This document shows, one piece after another, positions 1-16,066 of a stretch of DNA of 64,000 nucleotides; the first letter of the stretch is position 1; the number at the start of each line of letters is the position of its first letter. Position numbers and translations under genes: made by a program. Source of the stretch: Nyssa sinensis (taxonomy: Eukaryota; Streptophyta; Magnoliopsida; Cornales; Nyssaceae); NCBI GenBank assembly GCA_008638375.1, contig CM018036.1, forward strand, positions 6,634,392-6,698,391. Direction: 5' to 3'. Below the pieces are notes generated by a model. That model ran no database searches and was not told where the DNA came from. It saw nothing but the letters and a program-made list of their open reading frames with translations.

Positions 1-164
1 AATACCACACAAATGAATGTCACGGGTCAATGGCATGACAATTTAATATCAATGTAACTGGAAACATTTTATGGCTCTGCATAGTTAAACCAAGCAAGGA
101 GATTTTGGCTACAGAATGTCAATTCATCATGCAATTATGTAACCAAAGAAAGAGTAGATTGTTA

Positions 165-3570
<3,406 letters not shown>

Positions 3571-3720
3571 GACTTTGCGAGAGAGAGAGAGAGAGAGAGA
3601 AATGAGTTAGATTTTGCAAAAAGAGAGAGAGAGAGAGAGAAGACGACTTAGATTTTGCATAAAGAGAGAGAGTGGGAGAAACAGCGAAGCGTAAAGGAGA
3701 AGTAGGGTTTAATATAGAGT
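3571..3720 (-). promoter_or_regulatory. GAPC 5' leader and TATA box with GA/CT tracts
   Basis: Upstream of the GAPC ATG, the minus strand is almost pure CT in two tracts (about 3578-3600 and 3621-3670). A TATA-like CTATATTAAA lies at 3709-3718, about 140 bases above the ATG, so transcription probably starts near 3680 and the CT tracts lie in the leader. CT-rich leaders are common in strongly expressed plant housekeeping genes. The start site is inferred. Confidence 0.6.
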
Positions 3721-5985
3721 AAAGAGGGGACAGGGAAGAGGGAGACCGGAATGACCGGTAGCTTGGGGGTAAGTAAGGGAGAGCGACTTTCAATGCGGGT
3801 GCATGGTATTATATCGTGTGGTACCTCATTTTCTGCCGTCTGATTCAATGACTATTAACAAAGATGACGAAAGATAGTACCCTTGCTGTTGGATTGATTT
3901 GTAGTGATGTAATAATTTAACACAATATCTATATTATATTAAGGTTTTGAAATAGATGCTAAGAATATTCTGGAAGAGAGTGTCTTTTTTCTCCACGTAG
4001 AAAAACTGAAAAAGTTGTAGGGACCGTTAGGTCGCCAGCTCACTGTCAAACAGACAGCTGAGGCCCTCGATTTGCGCGAAAACTGGATATGGAACGGAAA
4101 AGAGTCTACGATTAAGCCCAACACTGGCGGATTGGCCCGAACAGTTAAAAATTCAAGCCCAGTTGGGCCCAGTTTTCACCTCGTAATATTTCATCATGCC
4201 ACGTAAAATGAGTAAAGTTCACAATTTGATCCTCGCGTATATTATATATATTTATGTAATTACATATGATATGGGTGTACGTAATATATGTGTCAATTAG
4301 GTTGCAGAGAGTGCAATCCAAGGGTGGAACTAGAATTTGCCCAAGAAGGCCAAACTTTATTAAGAAAATATTTGATAATATATTAAAAAATTAAATGAGT
4401 ATACCTTTTTTATAGGCAAAAGTGATTTTTGTGATGAGAGTTAACCTGAAATTTTGGAGAAAAAACAGTATAAACTTAATATTGATTTATAATATTTTTT
4501 TATTAAAAAAACTAAAATAATTAATATAAATTTGCTTTCAAATTAAATAAAAAGTTTAACAAAAGAAAGAGATAATTAACTTAGAATATACAAAAAAAAA
4601 AAAAAAAACAAATTTGATAAAATTTCATTAAAAAGATTAAATTAAAATTAAATTAAGGTAAGGTGTGAAAAAATTTAAATTTAGGAATGACAAAAAAATA
4701 ATTTAAAGATTTATGTTAAAAAATATTTTAAGAGTTATAAGAAAAATTATAAATAAGAAGATTTGAAGAGACAATTGACCTTAGCCTACATTGGCTCCGT
4801 CCGTGCCAACAGAGGCCTACTATTCCAGTGTCTACAGCTCCAAAATGGTGAATTTTCCTCCCCCACCTAACTATCATTTTCTTCATTATTAACCTCTTCT
4901 GATACTCTGACAACATGATAGACATGGTTGGACTAACATTAGAAACCGTGAACTTTTACCAAACCAACAATGCCATTCCCCCCCCCCCAAAAAAAAAAAA
5001 AAAAACCAACAATACACTGTTTAGTGTGTGCTGTGTGTGGCTTTTAGTTTTGGTTGTTGTTTTAATGGTGGTCCAGATGTTGCATTTTGCATGGTGGATC
5101 TCACCGACAAGTCTCAAAAGAAATAGAGAGCAAGGCAAAGGGGACAGATGCAAATGTTGCATTTTGCATGGTGGATCTCACCGACAAGTCTCAAAAGAAA
5201 TAGAGATGCAATGCTTAGTCAACAAAGAAATAGATTAAGATTTTAAGATAGCCATGTTTTAACATAATACACTACCATATATGTTCTCTTTGCACTCAAC
5301 TTTTTTCTTTTTCTTTGTTAGGCGAGTAATCGGACACCACAAGATGGGACAGGAGAGAATTACATATACACAAATATACAGTTTTACTTTGTAAATAGAG
5401 AATTTTATTTTATTTTTTGTGATTCGAATTCATGTTTTTTGTATCACAATGAAACAAACTTATATTTTATCATAATTATAATTTTAATAGTTTTTAGTTT
5501 TGTCATCCATTGGAGTGTACGAAAAATAAGAAATCTTTTTTTCGATGCAACGGGAATCATATTTATGTCATTTACAAGAAGAGTGGATAATTCCACCACT
5601 TGAATAGCATCTATGATTTTTTTTTTTCTCTTATTATAAGAACTCCCAATACCCTTTGGACCAATGAAAGGCTTAATCCAATAACCAGACATCTGACTAT
5701 CTTACTTACCCATACCCTCCCAGCCCACCTCATAGCTAGGGCTTAGATCTCTAACCATTGATGGAGATTGAACCCTTTATCTTCATTGTGAAATAGCCAT
5801 CGACACGAGCAGACGAACATATGTCAGTTGGCTATAAAGCCATCGACACGTGCAGATGAATATTTGCTTTGTTAATGTCATGTTATAAATAAAACGAGGG
5901 ACAATGTTTGACTCCACACCCGGTTTGAAAGAATCTTCTTTTGTCCACATATTTGTCACAATTTTTTTATATCACACATGCAATT
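3721..5985. other. Intergenic, no gene seen
   Basis: AT-rich sequence upstream of GAPC. It holds a C-run/A-run junction at 4977-5005 and the 53-bp direct repeat listed separately. Around 5796-5866 a short phrase (CCATCGACACG-GCAGA) appears twice. Open frames here are short and lack codon character or known motifs. Confidence 0.6.
5077..5206. repeat. 53-bp direct repeat, two copies
   Basis: Bases 5077-5129 recur at 5154-5206 without a mismatch that I can see (from ATGTTGCATTTTGCATGGTG to AAATAGAGA), a period of 77 bases. An open frame runs through both copies, but it is only a by-product. Confidence 0.85.
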
Positions 5986-6897
5986 GGGCCTGTAAACGGA
6001 TCGGGTCCGACTCGAATCCAGACCCGTTTATATAAGATTCGGGCCCGTTAACAAGATCTAATCTAGACCCATTAAAAATAAATTAAATGGGTCAGGTATA
6101 AATTTGTTGGATAATACCCGTTAAATTATTAACACACACACACACACACACACACTCTCTTTCTAATACAATATTGAAGTTAGAGTATTTAATCTCCTAA
6201 CAAAGTTACTATATACATACATACATACATAAAAGTTAGATAAAGAGAGAATGTCTTAGCGAAGTTGTCGTCTTCAACTTTGTAGTACTGTCTTATGCTA
6301 TGAAAATGTATTGGAAATCATCTTATAAATTGTTTCATGAATCTAGCTATCAATAACCCGATTCTCTTGAATGCACATTCCATTAAAAATCATTATAAAC
6401 ATTCTTTTATCTCGGATGAATAATATGTATTTCATTCTATGTTATTTTCATTCCATTTCCTATTATATTTAGGACTAAGGAAACCTTTTGTAGGCCTAAA
6501 TTCTTGATAAAAATTAAAATATTTTTAGATGACAATTATTGTTATTTTGCCATTCATTATGTGTCCGATCAGTAAGAACGAAATATACAAATAATAGTGG
6601 TTATCACATGAAACAATTTCAATCAATAATGACATAATTGGGGCCAATAAAATCTTTTATTTGTAAATCCAAGTTGGATTACTCCAAATAGAAAATTTTA
6701 GCTCTCAATTTTTTATTTTCATTTTTGCAAACGAGTTCAGATTTTGGGGTCTAAGACCAGGATATGATGAATCCAAGTCCGGGTCTAATTGAGACTGGTT
6801 TTAGCGGGTCTAGATTCAGGTCTAGACTCCTTTAAACTTGGTTGGTCCGGGTCCGAATCTTAGAGGGTCTGCCCAAACTCGGTCCGTTGACAAGCTT
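5986..6897. mobile_element. Non-autonomous TIR element, MULE-like, 10-bp TSD
   Basis: The segment is flanked by a perfect 10-base direct repeat, ACATGCAATT at 5976-5985 and again at 6898-6907. Its ends are imperfect inverted repeats: left GGGCCTGTAAACGGATCGGG, right (reversed) AAGCTTGTCAACGGACCGAG, about 15 of 20 matching. The subterminal parts are rich in GGGTCCG/GACCC motifs. It has no coding capacity. A 9-10 base target duplication points to the Mutator superfamily; the family name is inference. Confidence 0.7.
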
Positions 6898-6907
6898 ACA
6901 TGCAATT

Positions 6908-8768
6908 ACATATATATTATGTTATATATTATAGGACTATTTAGTTTTAACTAAAAAATAAAAATTAAATAAAATTTAAAAACACATGTATAATGTATAT
7001 TTGGTAAATTGTAGTAATAACGCGTATGTGGGTGTGATGAGGTTATTCCTCCCTAGAATAGAGTCAAAACGTTGTCCTAAAATGAATTCAAGATCAGAAA
7101 TCCAACCGAGAAATTGACCCAAATCAAAAACCCAGATAAGTAGATTTGGCCCAAATGAAATAGTAATGGTGACACAGTCGGCCCAAAATCAGACCCTACC
7201 ATGTTAAGACCAGAAAACAGGCCTAGCTGAAATTTATTTCTTTAGTACGGACCAAATGAAATTAGAATAATAATTCTCGGGGATCCAATCTAGAAGCAGA
7301 CCTAATCCCAACCTCAAAGAGTAGGATTGGCCCAAATAGAGATCAAGCATGAACTTCAGCCCAAATCCAGATGGGATTCGGCCCAAACAGAGATCGAGAA
7401 TGAACTTCAGCCCTTGAACTGAGAACAATGAAGGTGATCCATTCCACAGGTAGTTGACTTGTGTTCGATTCTCCCACTTTCATTATTGTATTAAAAATTG
7501 ATATTCAAGATAAAAGTTTTTTGGTCCTAGTTGCATGAAAGTGATTAAACAAATAATAAATTTATTTTAAACAAGAAAAATAAAAAAAAAAAACACATAG
7601 AGTAACCACTTGATTTACATGATTCGGTAAAATGCCTATGTTTATAAGCTAACGATGATCAATCTACTATGTGTCAAAGATATTACAAAAACAGAAAAAT
7701 TTCAAAACCCGAAACCTCATTTTTCTTAAAAGGACTTTTATTTTCTCATAAGTCGAAACCTTAAAAATAAACTTATTATATGAACGAGTTATAATATAAG
7801 AGACGAAACATATCAAAAAACCCAAAACAAAAAGGCGTCAAAATGAGCAATGGCAGGATAAACTTACACACTGCTCATTTTTTGAGTCGCATCGGGTTAT
7901 TAAGAATTTACATTAATTCATAACAATCACCCAACAATGAGACTACCTTTTCACTATACATTTTTTTCCCATATTTTACGTCATGTTGGTTACATTGGTA
8001 TCCAATTGCATAATAGTTTGAAAGTTATAGTGTCTGTGTGCTTACATATTTTCCTTCCATCCAAACAGTAGAAGAATGTTGCATGCATGGTTCTGAATTG
8101 TCACATATTATCATATGAATATCTGATTTAACTTCACCATTAAGATGAAATGTAGCCAGCCAAGAGCCATTTCATGTATTTGATCTGGTCAACTTTGCAA
8201 GCAATTAAAAAGTAATTGGAAAGTTAGTCTTCTGTGAACATGTTGTTGAGAAAATAACAGATCTAATATGTATACAAATGGAGTTTATAGGAGGAGTGTT
8301 AAGAAAGAATAAACATTATTTGGAAGCATAATCATCAGAATCAGTTGAATAAAACATGACAAATGACAAAAATACACATAAAAATATGAACATAAGAATA
8401 TACATGACAATATCTAGTAAAAATGGTTGTTATTTATCAAAGTTTACCAGCATGATTAAGTGTCCGGTTCTCCGAGTTTGTGGTCTAAGTGGTTGGGCCG
8501 GGCCGGGTGGGTGATAACTATGTTTGGAGGGTCCGAAAACCCAATTCTCTCCCTTTGGGGAATTATCAAAGATCAAATGGTCATAATCTCTAGGATGGCT
8601 GGCAATGGGGAAAAGGGATATCCATCTATGAATAAATGCATGGATATAACAGCTAATGGGACCCTGGCAGAAAAGACATCCACATGGTCTGTCGATTCAT
8701 CTTTTGCCAATTCACAGTGTTTACACGACTTTACTTGCTTTAAAATACTGAAGCCCTCGTTTGTTTAT
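6908..8768. other. Intergenic, no gene seen
   Basis: AT-rich. Around 7110-7415 the phrase GGCCCAAA recurs; a segment ending in ATGAACTTCAGCCC occurs twice about 50 bases apart (near 7329 and 7380). No supported gene. Confidence 0.5.
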
Positions 8769-9102
8769 CCCATCTCCAGTAATAACTTAATTTTTAACTC
8801 AAATTTGAATAAAAATGTAATTAAAAATTTTATTTAAGTTTGATTCTCTCTATTAGTCACTTAATTTTTACTCAAAATATTTTTTTAAAATTTATATCGT
8901 ATTCTAAAATAATTCTCATCATATCCTAAAAGATTTAAATTTACTTTGAATAATGATTTGAGTCTGTAAGTAGTATTGCACTAATTTGAGTAAAAATAGA
9001 TTTGATATGAGTTTTAGTCTACTACCGAAGAACATTTTTTAGACTTTTCGACTTAAATTTGAGTTTAAGTATATGCTTTGGTTCACTACTGGAGATGCTT
9101 TT
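8769..9102. mobile_element. Probable MITE with CATCTCCAGTA ends
   Basis: The left end has CATCTCCAGTAATAACTTAA at about 8771; the reversed right end has GCATCTCCAGTAGTGAACC, ending near 9098. Subterminal ACTCAAATTTGA and its complement are also shared. About 330 bp, non-coding. No clear target duplication was found, so the exact ends are approximate. Confidence 0.5.
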
Positions 9103-9875
9103 ACACCAACATAAGAGATCAGTTGTGATGAAAAACTATCAAGTGTGACAAGTAACTCCCTGTCATTATCTGATATGGAGTGACTGTTTCTCACAAATAC
9201 AACTATTTCTCCTTAATTGTAGTTGAAGATCTTTTTTGTATTTTAGAAAAACTGATAATGTTTGTGAGAGACAGTCACTTCACATCAAATAATGATGTGG
9301 AATAACTATTCCACTAGATAATTTCTCAGTTGTGACATAAAATAATTGGCTGAAGCCTGAAGACGTCTTGAAAAAATGAGAACGTCACAAGTCTTATTTT
9401 AAGTCAAAGTACTAGTAGACACATTTTTGTTAGATCCTTTTTGGAAGACCCAATACTCCTATTTTTGACCCAAAACGATAAGATAAACCAAACTAATCAT
9501 ATTATAACCATGACTGAAGCCGCTTTTTCTGATTCCACTCTTGATAATGATGCAATGTTATATCAATGCAATATTATTTGGAATAATTTTTTCAAAAAAT
9601 ATAGCATGGTTTAAAATGTAATTTTCTAACTCTTTTAAAATTGAGATTAAACACAGAAAATAATTGAAAAACTTATATGCACAAGACTGAAGGATATGGG
9701 CGTGAAATTGAGTGCAATTCAATTCATTGAACTCAAGAAGTTGATCCATGTTTCATTGAATTTGGAACAAAGCTTCAAATTTTGGAAATGATATTTTGTT
9801 GGGACGTTCAAGATGAAAGACTCCATGATCTCAAAGGGTGGGGCACATATGCTTGGACCATCCTTCAATGCACGG

Positions 9876-9916
<41 letters not shown>

Positions 9917-10015
9917 GGGGGGGGGGGCTTATCTTTAATTTTGTTGGGATCATTGAGACGGAACCATTTAATATTGAGACTATGGTTTCACGAATTAGAT
10001 AAATAGTCATGTTAT

Positions 10016-10061
<46 letters not shown>

Positions 10062-10743
10062 TTTAATTGTTGAGACTATTAAGACGGAACAATTCAATAT
10101 TTTTTCATACTTTCCATGTTTGCAATGATGCATTTGAATGAGTTATATGTGTTTTTTTTCAATCTTCGACCAACTAAATTAAAAGTAATTATTAGAATGT
10201 TTGAGACGAGAAAACACATGTTTTCTACTATCAGATGATATATTATATGACACAAATATACATATAACGCATCATTTGATGCTTCCGGAACATGAAATAT
10301 TCAAAAATAGTACTAGGTATATAGGAGGGCAAAATGAGAGTTAATGCCCAAGGGTATCTGGTTGTCCCTATTAAAAAAAAAAAAAAAAATTAACCACCTA
10401 ATACTAGAGAAAATATCACAATTAGAATGGAAGTTAGCTTAGTTGGTTCTATCAAATGATAGACAGAGGTTAATAGAGTTGTCAATGGAGTTTAGTTTTA
10501 GGGTAAAAAAACCAACTAAAATGGAATGTTCTCAGAAAGGCCAACATCCCATTTTCTAAACCCATGGCTCCCCCTGCCTCTTAAGAATAATAGGGTTCAT
10601 TTCCTCACACTCCATTTCCTTGTCTGTTTCACTCATAACAAACATTTGCAATAAAGATTGGCCCCTTAATGTACAATATTGGATAAACTTCACAATGTAC
10701 AGCACTTATAGAAGTTGGACCCTTCATGTTTGGTCGATAAACT

Positions 10744-10795
<52 letters not shown>

Positions 10796-11169
10796 TGTCA
10801 CACACACACATCAAACATACCCCATGGCTCTTTCTTAAAGGTGCTAATCACTGTGTCATCTGAAGTTGCAACAAGTGCTCTTATCAGAGTAACTTGGATG
10901 TTCCTGATAATTATCTATAACTATTCAACATTTAGGTATTGACCAGTGTGGGGGAAAAAATTTGACATCTAAAGCTTTCTTTCTTTTTTTTTTCTTCTAA
11001 ATTAATATAAATTTTTTTCATTTAAAATTTATTATTCCCGCTTTTTGAGATACAAAAAAAATTAATTTTCTTTTCAATTGATCGTATTCATATTTTGCTA
11101 ACGTGTCATTTTCAATTGATAGTTTGAATATTCTACATATTTTTTTTTTCGATCAACTGTGATTGATCT
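9103..11169. other. Intergenic with compound microsatellites
   Basis: No gene supported. Simple repeats: (TA)n(TG)n followed by a G-run at 9876-9927; (TA)n at 10022-10054; C-run plus (CT)n plus (CA)n at 10743-10811. Open frames over these repeats are artefacts. Confidence 0.7.
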
Positions 11170-11607
11170 TGTTAGATTGTCCCACATCGCTTGTCTATAG
11201 CTCCTTTAGTCTATATATAAGGGCCCTCTCTCCCTCTTCTTAACACCTGGGTTTTAAGGATTGAGTTAATTTAAAGTTGGGCCTCCAATTTTCAACATAG
11301 TATCACAGTCAGGTCAGAGCTCTAACTTTGGGTTAGCTGCACGGGACAGCCCACCTGCCTTCCATCCGAGGGGCAATGTGGTCCAGGGGGCGTGTTGGAT
11401 TGTCCCACATCGCCCGTCTCTAGCTCCTCTGGTCTATATATAAAGGCTCTATCTCCCTCTCCTTAACACCTGAGTTTTAAGGATCGAGTTAATACATCGC
11501 CCGTCTTTAGCTCCTCTGGTCTATATATAAGGGCTCTCTCTCCCTCTCCTTAATACCTGAGTTTTAAAGATCGAACTAATTTAGAGTTAGGCCTCCAATT
11601 TTCAACA
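11170..11607 (+). mobile_element. Complete TRIM (terminal-repeat retrotransposon in miniature)
   Basis: A 438-bp element bounded by a perfect 5-bp target duplication, GATCT at 11165-11169 and 11608-11612. The left LTR is 11170-11297 (TGTTAGATTG to TTTTCAACA); the right LTR is 11393-11607 (TGTTGGATTG to TTTTCAACA). Directly after the left LTR comes TAGTATCA, then CAGAGC further on, which looks like an interrupted primer site for initiator tRNA-Met (TGGTATCAGAGC). A purine stretch ending CCAGGGGGCG sits just before the right LTR. The internal region is 95 bp and non-coding. The right LTR is longer because an 87-bp block, including its TATATAA, is duplicated in tandem (11407-11493 and 11494-11580). 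Structure fits TRIM elements mobilised by another retrotransposon. Confidence 0.9.
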
Positions 11608-11612
11608 GATCT

Positions 11613-12113
11613 GACTTGGTATTTTTTCCTAGCACTTGGATGTTTATGGGATCTTCTCTGTGAGGTTTAGATTTTTACTTTGGATTATTATACTATAGAA
11701 ATATATAAAATTTAGAACATTTTTTTTTTTTTTCTAATGGGAGATAAAACTATTGTTTTATTCGTTTAATTTTAGTGTTGGCCTTGATATTAACTGCACC
11801 CGTATACTGAAAAAAGGTGCGGTATAATTGAAGTTAGAGGAGCCTGAAGTAGGGTTGAATGTTTGTGCAATCAATACCGTAAATAAGAGTCATACTAAAC
11901 TCGATGTTTATGAGATAGAAGTTTTAACTAACCGAAGATTCGGTAATTCAGTTTTTATTTATTTTAATTATTTTATTTCTATTTTCTATGATATTCAATA
12001 GTTAAAATATTTTTTTATATAAGTTCAAGTTTACTAGTAACATTACCCATTAAATAAATAAAATAAAACTTTGTTCACATAATTAATAAACATTAACAAA
12101 ACTAAGACTCTAG
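11613..12113. other. Intergenic, nothing recognised
   Basis: AT-rich sequence with no open frame or repeat worth naming. Confidence 0.5.
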
Positions 12114-12452
12114 GTATGTTTGGATTAGTGGTGGCGTTTTAGAAATAGGCATTTCGGAGTTCAAATCGGACTTTTTAATATTTAAATATTTGGACGTTTC
12201 CAAGTCTAAATGTCAATTTTGAAAATGTGTCAGTAAGTGACTTTTTTTCAAACGCCCGTTTTTTATTTATATAATACATTCAATACTTTTAACAAATCAT
12301 TCAAATATTGTAATAGCATTTGAACTCGTTTCAAATATATTTATTCAAATACTCATAACTTAACTCAAATTATACTTTTCTAAACTGTATTTTTTTCAAA
12401 TAACATGATTCTCGAATTACATTTTTTTACCACTCATTCAAACAAACAGTCT
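12114..12452. mobile_element. Possible MITE with GTTTGGA-type ends
   Basis: The left end GTATGTTTGGATTAGTGGT and the reversed right end GTTTGTTTGAATGAGTGGT match at about 16 of 19 positions. About 340 bp, AT-rich, non-coding. A target duplication is not evident. A related single end (GTTTGGGTAAGCGGTG) lies near 13370. Confidence 0.4.
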
Positions 12453-13945
12453 GAATTATTGTAAACAAATACATATAGTGAGGGCTAGGAATGCTACAAA
12501 TAAGGAATAGTCTTTTCAATCTTTTAAGCTTAGACAACACATGTGCCTTGTCTAAACAGGTTAAGGATACAAAGAACTCTTTAAGTCAAAGCTTAAATCC
12601 CCACTGAAGATTAGTTAATTGCTTCTGGGACTAACTGGGTTTGCACTTATTCTTGCTAAACTTGCATGCCATTAAGACAACAAATACATTGAAAATCCTC
12701 CCACTTGCTTGTCAAAATTTTGTTAACCAAAGTCCACACAACTAGGCATATTCAAAAACTTAATTAATTCATTTAATTTGTATGCTTCTGTAATGGATTA
12801 ATTAAGTGGATGTGGGAAGATGGACACACATCGATCTTCTCTGCTACTTTTTCTTTTAATTTCTCTTTGAATACTTTATATGCATGTTATATCATTTATT
12901 GTTTAATAATTTAATAACAAATACATAATGTGACGTGACATGTGTATTCAAAGTTATATTGAGAAAAAAATGTAGTAAAGATCGAGGATCCCGATCTGAA
13001 GAACACTAGCATAACTAAAATAAAGGAAAAATCATGTATGCTAGGAAAATTGTGTGACATGGGTTTTGTTGATGCCTAACCAAACTCTTATATAATTAAA
13101 ACTATTTAATCCAGCTATATACTAATTAGGATTGAATCATAACATAGAACTACAAGTGTAAAAAAAATTTACTTACTTTATGAGTTACAAAAATCTCTCA
13201 ATTCTAAATCTTGAGAAACCAATAACTATTCAACACTTTCAGAGGTAAAGTCAAACTAAAAATGGAAAAAAATAAATAAATTACACATTCCCTCAAATGA
13301 GAACCTTCTTTTAGAAGAAGTGACGAGTTACCCACTAGTCTAGTCTTAGTTAAGCAAAACTAAGTACTCGTTTGGGTAAGCGGTGAAAATAGATGTTTTG
13401 GAAAATGACATTTTGAATAAAGTTACTTACTGACATTTTTTCAAAACGTCCGTTTTGGTTTTAAAAATGTTCAAATAAATATTTTGAGAAATTTAAATAA
13501 ATACTTATTTATTTCAAAAACTCATTTAAAATGTAAAAATGGTGAATCGGACGGTCATCCAATAAGTGTAATTAGTACAAACAAAAATGTGGAGAAAATT
13601 GGAAGGAAAATTATATATATGAAGGTGACAGATATAATCAAACAAATGAAAGAAAAACATTGGGCCCTAGGGCACGCAGTGAGCCTAGAAAGAGGACACA
13701 TGCTCACATGGCTTTGCACATTATGATTTCTGGCTTCGGACAAGGAAGACTCGGGTTTAACTTATATATTATTTATATATACTTCTTATATACACATATT
13801 TTCTTCTTTCTCATACAAACCCAACCCACCAATCATTGTCTTGTGGCTTGTGCTATTCTGGTAGTGCCTATGATGGGTTAGTTATCAGTTTTTTTTATTC
13901 CCCTTTCATTGATTTGCCTATATAATGTGTTCAGGCTTAAAAGGC

Positions 13946-13976
<31 letters not shown>

Positions 13977-14446
13977 CTGTGTACACACACACACTATACT
14001 AGTATACTTAATGTAATAGAAATTTTAATATAGTACAGCTAAGAAAATTATTAGCAGCTGATACTACCTGTAATTGGGCAATTAATCAGCAGAGAATCCA
14101 ATGTTGCATATTGCCAAAATTTCCAGCTGAGTTTGTACTAATTAAGAGGTTAATTGAAAATATTCGATGGATGCTTAATGATAATTAAGCAAAGACCAAT
14201 TTTTTTTTTAAGAAAGCAAACTAGCTATTGTTTGATATTGCAGAGAAACAAAAGTTCATTGCTGGCAATCTTTTGTTCCTTTATATCTCATGCTGGATTT
14301 GAGCTGACAATAACTCAACCTTAGACATGAGCATCTTAATTTGTATCCGAAGTACTATAAATTATAATGTCTTGGTGCATGTTATAGAAATATAGAAGAA
14401 AAAAAAATCTAATTAAAAAGTTTGAACAATGGATTTTCTCACTTTA
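12453..14446. other. Intergenic, no gene seen
   Basis: Only short open frames without recognisable motifs. A compound (TA)n(TG)n-(CA)n microsatellite lies at 13950-13995. Confidence 0.5.
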
Positions 14447-14760
14447 TTTTTTCACTCTTGATATAAAGTGATGGGACTCACATGCATTAAAAAAAATATT
14501 AAGCATATATAATTCACTCTAAGATACAAGATATTTTTCGATGAGTTTAGTATAACATGAGACAATGTACCTTTTCAATGACACTATGTTGTATGTACTG
14601 TGTTCTACTAAAAAATGCGAATCATATCACACGTGACGAAATATTATTAGAAAGCCACATTGTCACGTCATTGTACCAGTTTCATTTATTCAAGAATTTT
14701 TGGGACTCATTATAGTAAATGCATGTGAGTCCCATCACTTGATGTCTAAGAGTGAAAAAA
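14447..14760. mobile_element. MITE with about 43-bp terminal inverted repeats
   Basis: The left arm starts TTTTTTCACTCTTGATATAA and the reversed right arm TTTTTTCACTCTTAGACATC; both continue with AAGTGATGGGACTCACATGC. About 314 bp, non-coding. I could not find a convincing target duplication, so the superfamily is open. Confidence 0.75.
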
Positions 14761-14922
14761 TTCATTATATTTAGCATTATTCTTTAAAAAATTATGTCAC
14801 CTACCTTAAAACGTTAACAACTTAACACTATACCTTCCAACTTTTTTTTCTTTTATATTTGTCGTGGGAGTATTCCTTTTTTTCTCAGTAAGGTGGAGGC
14901 CACTGCTCTTCATCATAGATAA

Positions 14923-15372
14923 TCTCATCGAAGTGAGTAATGACTTGACTCTTAAAAGAATGAATAGTCGAATCTTAAACCTCTTACTAAACAAACATTT
15001 TGTAAGAAGTCCCATGACCAATTCATCCATCTATTCGGATTCTATACCTTCCAACTTTAATCCCTCCTTTTATGTTTTTGAACTTGAAAGATATTGCCAT
15101 GGAAATTACTGTCATAACTGCAATATCAACAATTTGCATGCATTCGATCTCATCGAAGTGAGTAATGATTTGACTCTTAAAAAAATGAAGAGTCGAATCT
15201 GAAACTTCTTACTAAACAAACATTTTGTAAGAAGTCCCATGACCAATTCATCCATCTATTCGGCTTGTATACCTTCCAACTTTAATCCCTCCTTTTATGT
15301 TTTTGAACTTGAAAGATATTGCTATGGAAATTACTATCATAACTGCAATATCAACAATTTGCATGCATTCGA
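14923..15372. repeat. 225-bp tandem duplication, two copies
   Basis: Unit 1 is 14923-15147, unit 2 is 15148-15372, both starting TCTCATCGAAGTGAGTAATG and ending GCATGCATTCGA. They differ by about ten substitutions. The unit is open in one frame for about 75 codons (FYVFELERY...), but it matches no family I know. Confidence 0.9.
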
Positions 15373-15949
15373 TCACAGACTTCTTATGGCGTTTTTAAAC
15401 TTTCCTTTCCCTTTTTCTGTGCTTGGTTGGCTTTTGGGGTACGTTTCAAATGTAAAGTTTTGGCATTATTATTTTCAGTGGGAGGTGAGAATTTGAATGG
15501 CTGCAATAAATATTTCTTTTCAGAGGGAAGTTAAAGACATTGAGCGCAGGTATGGACTGTCCTTGTGGTCACCACATAGCTAAAGATCACCTTGTTGGGT
15601 CCCACGAGTTTTAACAGCCATACAGGCAAAATTATTTGGTGCATAACCTCACAAAATAGTAAAATTATCATGATAATTACACAAGTGCTAGAGATTCACT
15701 GAATAATTTTTCAGGATCTCATCTGTTCATATATATATATATATATATAGTGCAGACTATTATATATTTTGTGATACGGGTCTCAACTCAATCATGTCTT
15801 TCACCTTAATTTATTAATATATAAATAGATATAAATATATACAATCATAAAAGCGTTAACATCTTCACATGAAAAGTGGGGGTGTGGTTCCAAAGTCCTT
15901 GCTTTATTGGATAGAAACCAAGGGCGTGGAGTCACCTCTATGGTTCTAT

Positions 15950-15990
15950 GGACTATAAATATTGGAGCCATGTCTGGTTGTTCCCCATGC
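15950..15990 (+). promoter_or_regulatory. TATA box of the small Gln/His-rich gene
   Basis: ACTATAAATATT at about 15952-15963 lies about 105 bases before the ATG at 16067. Transcription would start near 15985-15990, just before the CT-rich leader. Confidence 0.6.
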
Positions 15991-16066
15991 ATAGTCTCTC
16001 TTTCTCTCTCTCGACTTGTATTGTTACATATAGCGAGTTCCCTGAAGACATCTCTGTGAAAAGAAC

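Noticed and set aside
8460..8837. 125-codon open frame on the plus strand
   Set aside because: No known domain, no promoter signals, and its 3' part runs into a MITE end.
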